Shown: in pieces, positions 58,649 to 64,000 of the stretch
Layout: the number at the start of each line of letters is the position of its first letter
Position numbering within the stretch: position 1 is the first letter of the stretch
Source of the DNA: Marsupella aquatica
Taxonomy: Eukaryota > Marchantiophyta
Direction of reading: 5' to 3'
DNA: 64,000 nucleotides
Assembly (NCBI GenBank): GCA_973895155.1
Contig: OZ316897.1
Coordinates: 15,562,001 to 15,626,000 of the forward strand
Notes under the pieces: model-generated
Databases searched by the model: none
What the model was told of the DNA's origin: nothing
The model's input: only the letters and a program-made list of their open reading frames with translations
Position numbers and translations under genes: made by a program

Positions 58649-59554
58649 ATTGTTTCGCCCAGTCCTCCTCGATCCACTCCTGCTACTTCCCTGGTTGCTT
58701 TACAATCACCTCAAAGACGTCATGCGCAAAAACCACTCCTTCCCGCTCCTCGTTCCGCTTCCCGTCCCCTACCCCGCCTGGTACAGATAAGCTGGTCCTG
58801 TAATCAAATCTGCACGAGTGGATCCAATCTGCTCTATCAGACACGAGCAGAGAAATCCGCCGTAATGAGAATCTAGATCCTGCCCAATTGAGACGAGCTA
58901 GAAACACTATAAACACAAGAAATCCTTCAAATCCTTCAATCTTTTACCCAGTACCAGGAATTCTCGAACAATGCGGAATCTTTCAACAGCTCAGAACGTG
59001 ACATTATCAATCCAATTCACCACTCCCTGATGCATGCTTACACGAGAAAACACGCTCGACGGCTGCGGCGCGGGGAGAATTAAAACAGACCTTGACTCTT
59101 CTCCCACCCTTCGTAACTCGTCCCTTTCGATCCCGGCCGCAATTCCAACACAGAGATAGACACGACTGCTAGCTGCGATACAAATCGCTCGTCAGTCTAT
59201 CATCAATAATAAGTGACGTTTCGAATGTCATTCCGCCAATTACACACAGCGACACGAATCCGTTCTGTCTCTTCAGTCAATCAACAAGAATAATATGATC
59301 CGCACGTGGTGTACCGAGTCTACAACTCCTCGATCAACGACGACAATCATGCCCCTTCCCCGATCTCTTTCCTCGTTATCAAACTAGTACTACGACTATT
59401 TCGTTCTGGGCGGAAAGAACCCTGCGCCTTCTCGTTCACCGCATCCACCTCATCCACCTCGCCCGCTCATACCTGCTTGCACACATGGAACGAATACACG
59501 TTTACAATTGGGCTCAGGGTCATCATGACTGTGCTGAGAAATAGAAGTCCACTC
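58649..59554 (-). promoter_or_regulatory. Leader and promoter region of MAP3K copy 3
   Basis: Homologous to the leaders of copies 1 and 2 for roughly 850 bp, up to the CGCCCGCTCATACCTGC block that also occurs at about 36506 upstream of copy 1. The homology ends close to the insertion site of the Mutator-like element at 59555, which therefore sits at the distal edge of the presumed promoter. Confidence 0.55.
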
Positions 59555-59698
59555 GATGTATATGCTTGATGGGCTCCCTGGCGTAACTTTGTCAACTGAT
59601 GGGCCCTACGAAACCCTTTTATCCTAATAGGCCCCCTCTACACTTTTGCTTCAGTTATTCTTCTAGCAGTCTCTCTAACCAAATTTTGCTTTGTACAA

Positions 59699-59755
59699 TG
59701 ACCAACTAAGCTTTCAACCAACTAAGCTTTCAACCGGTTACTAAGCTTTCAAAAA
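59699..59755 (+). repeat. Short tandem repeat of CAACTAAGCTTTCAA
   Basis: Three copies of a phrase containing ACTAAGCTTTCAA within the Mutator-like element, the third with altered spacing. Confidence 0.75.
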
Positions 59756-60301
59756 CTCTCTGATGGTCAACCATGACTGTAAGGTGAACTGCACCATCAA
59801 ACCACACACTGAACCTTCCATGGTCCGGGCACAGTCGATCGAACAGAAAGGGTTAGGGGAACCGCAGAATTGCAGCCACCGCTACCCAAACTTGCGAAGT
59901 GAAAACATTATGGACCCGGGATTATGGATTATGTCTTTGGATTCGAATTGCGGACGCTAGATGAACTGAGAAGTGAAGATAATGGGGATTATGTCATCCG
60001 ATTTGAATTTCACGTGCTCCAGATAGGGTTTTCTCGACATTTTTTATCTGCGACAATCGGTTCAAAGGATATATGCGATCATTCTGATCCTGGTACTTCC
60101 CATAGTACTTTTTTGTCACTGGGCACTAGGCATTGGGCTTCAATCATGCTCGGGTATGGACAAAACCCGAGCATCGACAAAGCCCAAGCATCAACAAAAC
60201 CCGAGCGCTTCCCTCCCACTACACAAAGAATCAAAAAGCGACGATTGTCAGGAAGCAGCGACAACCTTAAACCCCTCACAACACACGAATACATAATAAA
60301 A

Positions 60302-62049
60302 CTAGCTCAATACCCGTGCATTGCACAAAAGATGTCGTGTCGCCCAAGATGTCGTGTCCTCTAAGATGTCGTTAAGACAAAAAGATGTTGTGTCGCCCAA
60401 GATGTCGTTAAGAACAAATACGTTGTGTCGCCCAAGATGCCGTTAAGAAAAAAAGATGTGGTGTCGCCCAAGATATCGTTAAGAAAGAAAATGTAGTGTT
60501 GCCCAACTGAAGATGTCATGAAGAAAAAAAATGTTGTGTCACCCAATGTGTCATTAATGAAGAAAAAATATATCGTGTCACCCAAGATGTTGTTGAGAAG
60601 AAAAATGTTGTGACACCCAAGATGTACTTAAGAAAAATGATATTGTGTCACCCAAGATGTTGTGGCACCCAATATGTCCTTAAGAAAAGAAATGCCACGT
60701 TGCCCAAGATGTCGTTAAGAGAACAGTTGTCATTAAGTAAAGAAGACGTTGTTAAGACAAAAGTTGCACAAAAGATGGTGTGGTGAGAGAAATATGTTGA
60801 GGTGAGAAAAAGAAGTTGAAGTGAGAAAAAGAAGTGGAGGTGAGAAAAAGATGTCGAGGTGAACAAAGATGTTGATGAGAAAAAGAGATGTTGAGCTAAG
60901 AAAAAGAAATAGAGCAAAAACTATGTCAAGGAGAGAAAAGATGGCGATGTGAGAAAAATATGTGAAGATGAGGAAAAGATGTTGAGGGTGAGGGAAAGAT
61001 GTTGTGGTGAGATAAAAATGTGAAGTTGAGAAATAGGTCAGATTTCGAGGTGAAAACAAATGTCAATGACAAAAATAGATGTTGAGGAGAGAAAAAACAT
61101 GGCGAGGTGAGAAAATGACGTTGAGGAGAGAAAATATGTCGAGGGTGAGGGAAAGATGTTGTGGTGAGATAATGATGTCAAGGTGAGAAAAGATGTCAAG
61201 TCAGGTGAGAAAATATATCATGGACCTAAATGATGTTGAGGGTGAGAAAAAATTGTCATGACATAAAAATGTCAATGTCATAAAAAATGGCGAGATGAGA
61301 AAAATATGTCAAGGCCAGGTAGAGTTGTTGTGGTGGTGTGCAACAACTCGTGCACTGCACATAGAAATTGGAGGCTGAGATAATAGTCACCGCAACATAG
61401 AGTCCAAGCACAACCAAGTGATAGAAAAAATTATTTAAAATTTAAAATTTTTAGAGAAATTAATATCATATATACATTATTAATACTCAAGTTTTTTCAA
61501 ACTTTAAAGTTCTTATCCAATTCTATAAGTCTCAATTTGAATAATTATTTTTTAATAATATTCAATTTTTTATTTTTAATCTTGGTTGGGTTGAGGTAGG
61601 TTATGGGTAGCTTGGGCAGAGGTAATCCAGATTAATAGAGATATGGATGGATCCTACATTTACAGAAAAACAAATTTTTACTTAAGACCTAGGATTGTTC
61701 CCATTTTTTCTTGAGTTTGTAAATAATACCATATCCATTTTTAGAGGATGTGGTATATCACTTATGATACTCTTGCATACAACTGGGTTAGGTACATTTT
61801 TGTCTTTTTTCCCACCATTAGATTCTTTTTTGTGTGAAAAGTGCATGCAACAGGGTTAGTTACAGTTTTTGTTTTTTGTGTACACCAATTGATTACTGTT
61901 TGTGTGAAAAGATTTACTGTACTTTTTGGTTCACACTATATTTAATTTGCTTTTGGTTTTATCCCTTCTGTTTATTGGTTATTTCTTTTCTTGGCACTGT
62001 ATTTTTGAATGACGACCACTGCATAAAAAGGCGCAACCTTGTATTATAG
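60302..62049 (-). mobile_element. Non-autonomous Helitron, copy 2, nested in the Mutator-like element
   Basis: On the minus strand it starts CTATAATACAAGG at 62049 and ends GTGCAATGCACGGGTATTG then AGCTAG at 60302. It matches the copy at 17237-18742 along its length, is about 240 bp longer because the internal array differs, and sits between host A and T as Helitrons do. No coding capacity. Insertion postdates the Mutator-like element. Confidence 0.78.
60360..61320 (-). repeat. Minisatellite inside Helitron copy 2
   Basis: Same two-part array as in copy 1: long units with (T)TAA.GACATCTTGGGCGACAC near the 3' end, then about 20-base CTTTTTCTCACCTCGACAT units. Copy number and order differ from copy 1. 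Confidence 0.8.
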
Positions 62050-62384
62050 TTCTTGATATGTTCTTCATGGCTAAACCTGCCCCCACCCTATTTAGAACCC
62101 TGTGTCTATTGTGTTGTTGGCCGCTCGGTTGGGGGCATGGTTTGTTCACTATGGCGTGGACTGTGGTGGACCGGACATAAACACGATGTGTGTAACACAG
62201 AACTTGTTGTGGTCAACTACACAGTTTGGCACCTCACAAGAACAGTGAGTACAACTCATTAAGAGGGGGCCTACTAGATAAAAAATGTTTCCTAGGGGCC
62301 TATTAGGTAAGAAAAGTTTTGTAGGGCCCATCAAGTAAGAAAGTTCCACCTGAGGGCCCATCAAGCATATATCTCAGTCCACTC

Positions 62385-62993
62385 TATCTTTGAAGGTTTC
62401 CAAGGGCATGAGGGTCCTTCAGTCTGTATTTTAAAAAATTATCCAAGGTGCCTCCCCACTTGCCTGCAGAATAAGGAAAGTTGGCTACCACTTGCATGTG
62501 GAGTAAGGAAAAGTTGGCTACCCCATGTGCTTTGGGTTTGGTTTGCAGCCAACTGGCTAATAGTCTCTTGCTATAGTAAGTTGATTGGGCTAATCCCAAA
62601 GTTTGATAGTGCACTCACATGTGAATGGTAGGTTGATCAGCTGCTCTCGTTTATAAAAACAAAAACTAAGACATAATTATCTCTGTTGGGGAATTGAACC
62701 CCGTTGCTGAGTATGTCACAGCCTTCCAAGGCAGGGCTTCAAGGGAGAATGCCACCGACAGGAGCTGCAAATTTGTTTGGGAAGAGGCACAGATAGGGTG
62801 TCTACTTGTGGCAACTTGCGAGTGGTGTTAGACAACTGGCAGTGACTAGCAACTATGTACATTAATTGCATGGTAATGAGCAGCGTGCAAACAACCTTTA
62901 TCTTGCCTAGGGCTTGCTGGTGAATGATGTCATGGTTCCAAAATTTAGCCCAAGAATCATTCGCCACCCCCTTTCTCCGTAGGTCAAGATACA
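62385..62993. other. Non-coding sequence right of the Mutator-like element
   Basis: No gene recognised. A TTGGGGAATTGAACCCC phrase at about 62687-62703 resembles a T-arm of a tRNA on the minus strand but the rest of a cloverleaf is missing. A 27-28-base partial duplication (GGAAAGTTGGCTACC, GGAAAAGTTGGCTACC) lies near 62475 and 62505. Confidence 0.4.
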
Positions 62994-63373
62994 CTATTCC
63001 CCTTTTTATAAGGCAAGTTTTTAATTCCTTATAATAGCCTGCTATCCAATTGACCATGCTAGGTTCAATTTCCATCTACTAGACTCTAACTTGTACCTCT
63101 CAACTGAAGGAATCCAATTAAAAATGTAATTTTAAAAAAAAAATTAAAAAAGTTTTGATATAAAGAAATTTGATCAAAACCAAATTATATAGCATTTTTT
63201 AATAGGGGGTCTAGAACCAAACTAGCCAGTATTTTGGGATTTTCATAAAAATTCTAAAAATATTATAATAAAAATTACAACATATTTAATATTATGTGGA
63301 AAAAATGAAACCTTTTGATATGACTTGAAAAACTTTTAAATTGAAAACCCAGGTTTTCTCAAATTTTTATTTA
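62994..63373 (+). repeat. Dispersed repeat, copy B
   Basis: Second copy of the AT-rich repeat at 46561-46940, same orientation, similarly diverged. It is followed by further AT-rich sequence with no match. Confidence 0.65.
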
Positions 63374-64000
63374 CGGACCCCACTAGAGGTCCCTTCCAAA
63401 ATTCCTAGCACCACAGCGTGCCACATCAACAACAACCGCAACAAACAAGACTCGTCGGATTTGTGAATCAAACTTATAGTTTCCATTTGTGTTTGTGTCA
63501 ATTTGGGTGTAAATTTTAGGACGCCGTGCCATAAAAAGAAAAGTAAAAACATTGGAAATACAAATAGCAAGACGGTTAAAACTGTCACTATGTAACCGTT
63601 TTAGTTACATTTCCAATTTTAAAACTTAAATTCAAAGATTTATAAAAAGTATTTTTCATATAATAAATAATGACTAATAACTAACTTGATAACTTCCTTG
63701 TTAAACCGCAACTCCCGGTATGTAAGGACCTCTCGTATTGTACGGCCATTAATGCTGGGAAGAGCACATAGAAACCCAGGATCGGGGAAGAGGAATGGCT
63801 GGAATCTTGAATGTTCATCGAATTTTATATTCAAAACTATTTACTCACTCTCAAAACAAAAAATACCCAGTCATAGATCTCATTGAGATCTTTCTTTTGC
63901 ACCCTAGATTGCCTTCTAACATGGATGAATAAGATTTCTAGAGGCATTACAAAATGGACGGCAAAGATCGTAAAATCAACAAAATCGACGGCTAAGAAGG
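63374..64000. other. AT-rich sequence to the window edge
   Basis: No gene or repeat recognised. Short frames at 63367-63588 and 63640-63886 lack any motif I know. Confidence 0.4.

Larger units (their letters stand above)
59555..62375. mobile_element. Mutator-like element with 9-bp target duplication and nested Helitron
   Basis: Flanked by a perfect 9-bp direct repeat AGTCCACTC (59546-59554 and 62376-62384). The ends are inverted repeats starting GATGTATATGCTTGATGGG and GAGATATATGCTTGATGGG, and similarity extends about 85-100 bp inward through GATGGGCCCTAC and CCTAATAGGCCCC blocks. Long inverted repeats beginning with G plus a 9-bp duplication are the signature of Mutator superfamily elements. 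No transposase is visible. Without the nested Helitron (60302-62049) it would be about 1.07 kb. Frames at 59763-59960 and 59924-60364 are open but unrecognised; captured host sequence is possible. Confidence 0.8.

Noticed and set aside
62687-62760. tRNA-like sequence on the minus strand (GGGGTTCAATTCCCC)
   Set aside because: A T-arm can be drawn, but no canonical anticodon stem with a seven-base loop or matching acceptor stem could be built upstream.
1-64000. CRISPR arrays, bacterial operons or organellar gene clusters
   Set aside because: No regularly spaced palindromic repeats with unique spacers, no bacterial-style gene packing, and no chloroplast or mitochondrial genes were seen; introns and transposon types indicate a nuclear plant sequence.

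Overview
The window looks like nuclear DNA of a land plant. The support is a MEKK1-type MAP3K family with plant-style GT-AG introns, a nepenthesin-type aspartic protease, a SNAP33-like SNARE pseudogene, Ty3/gypsy, Helitron, Mutator-like and Tourist-like transposon debris, and short interstitial TTTAGGG telomere-type motifs. Genes are sparse (four apparently intact protein genes in 64 kb), which points to a medium or large, transposon-rich genome. I cannot name the species. A non-flowering lineage (bryophyte, lycophyte or fern) is a guess, not something I can show.

Layout. 0-4 kb, minus strand: one long reading frame of about 1,210 codons, broken by two in-frame TAG codons, encoding a basic N-terminus, a central globular region and a long coiled coil; probably a mobile-element protein. 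4.2-5.8 kb, plus strand: a decayed Ty3/gypsy polyprotein remnant (RNase H, integrase) that ends in a PHD finger, followed by a duplicated 175-bp segment. 6.8-8.2 kb, minus: a SNAP33-like (SNAP-25 type) SNARE pseudogene with several frameshifts. 8.2-21.6 kb: mostly non-coding, with a Tourist-like MITE (16.5 kb) and a non-autonomous Helitron (17.2-18.7 kb). 21.7-23.2 kb, plus: a two-exon nepenthesin-type aspartic protease. 23.2-30.8 kb: non-coding, with a near-perfect 80-nt hairpin and small tandem duplications.

30.8-58.6 kb, minus: three paralogous MAP3K genes in one orientation, each with eight coding exons and the same splice phases. The first (831 aa) has a long N-terminal regulatory region with a MEKK1-like motif. 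The second (319 aa) and third (290 aa) lack nearly all of it but keep intact, spliceable kinase domains. Both begin at an ATG that corresponds to an ATG upstream of the long gene's coding region, so a deletion seems to have joined a 5'-leader start to the kinase exon before copies 2 and 3 duplicated. Leader and downstream sequences are also shared, so these are DNA-level duplications, not retrocopies. 59.55-62.38 kb: a Mutator-like element with a perfect 9-bp target duplication, containing an inserted second copy of the 17.2-kb Helitron. The rest is AT-rich non-coding sequence with dispersed repeats.

How the genes relate: the MAP3Ks would act at the top of a MAPK phosphorelay. The shortened paralogues have lost the part expected to hold regulation and docking, so they may be deregulated kinases, silent copies or young genes. 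All exon boundaries were worked out by hand from splice signals and reading-frame phase; no alignment or database search was run.
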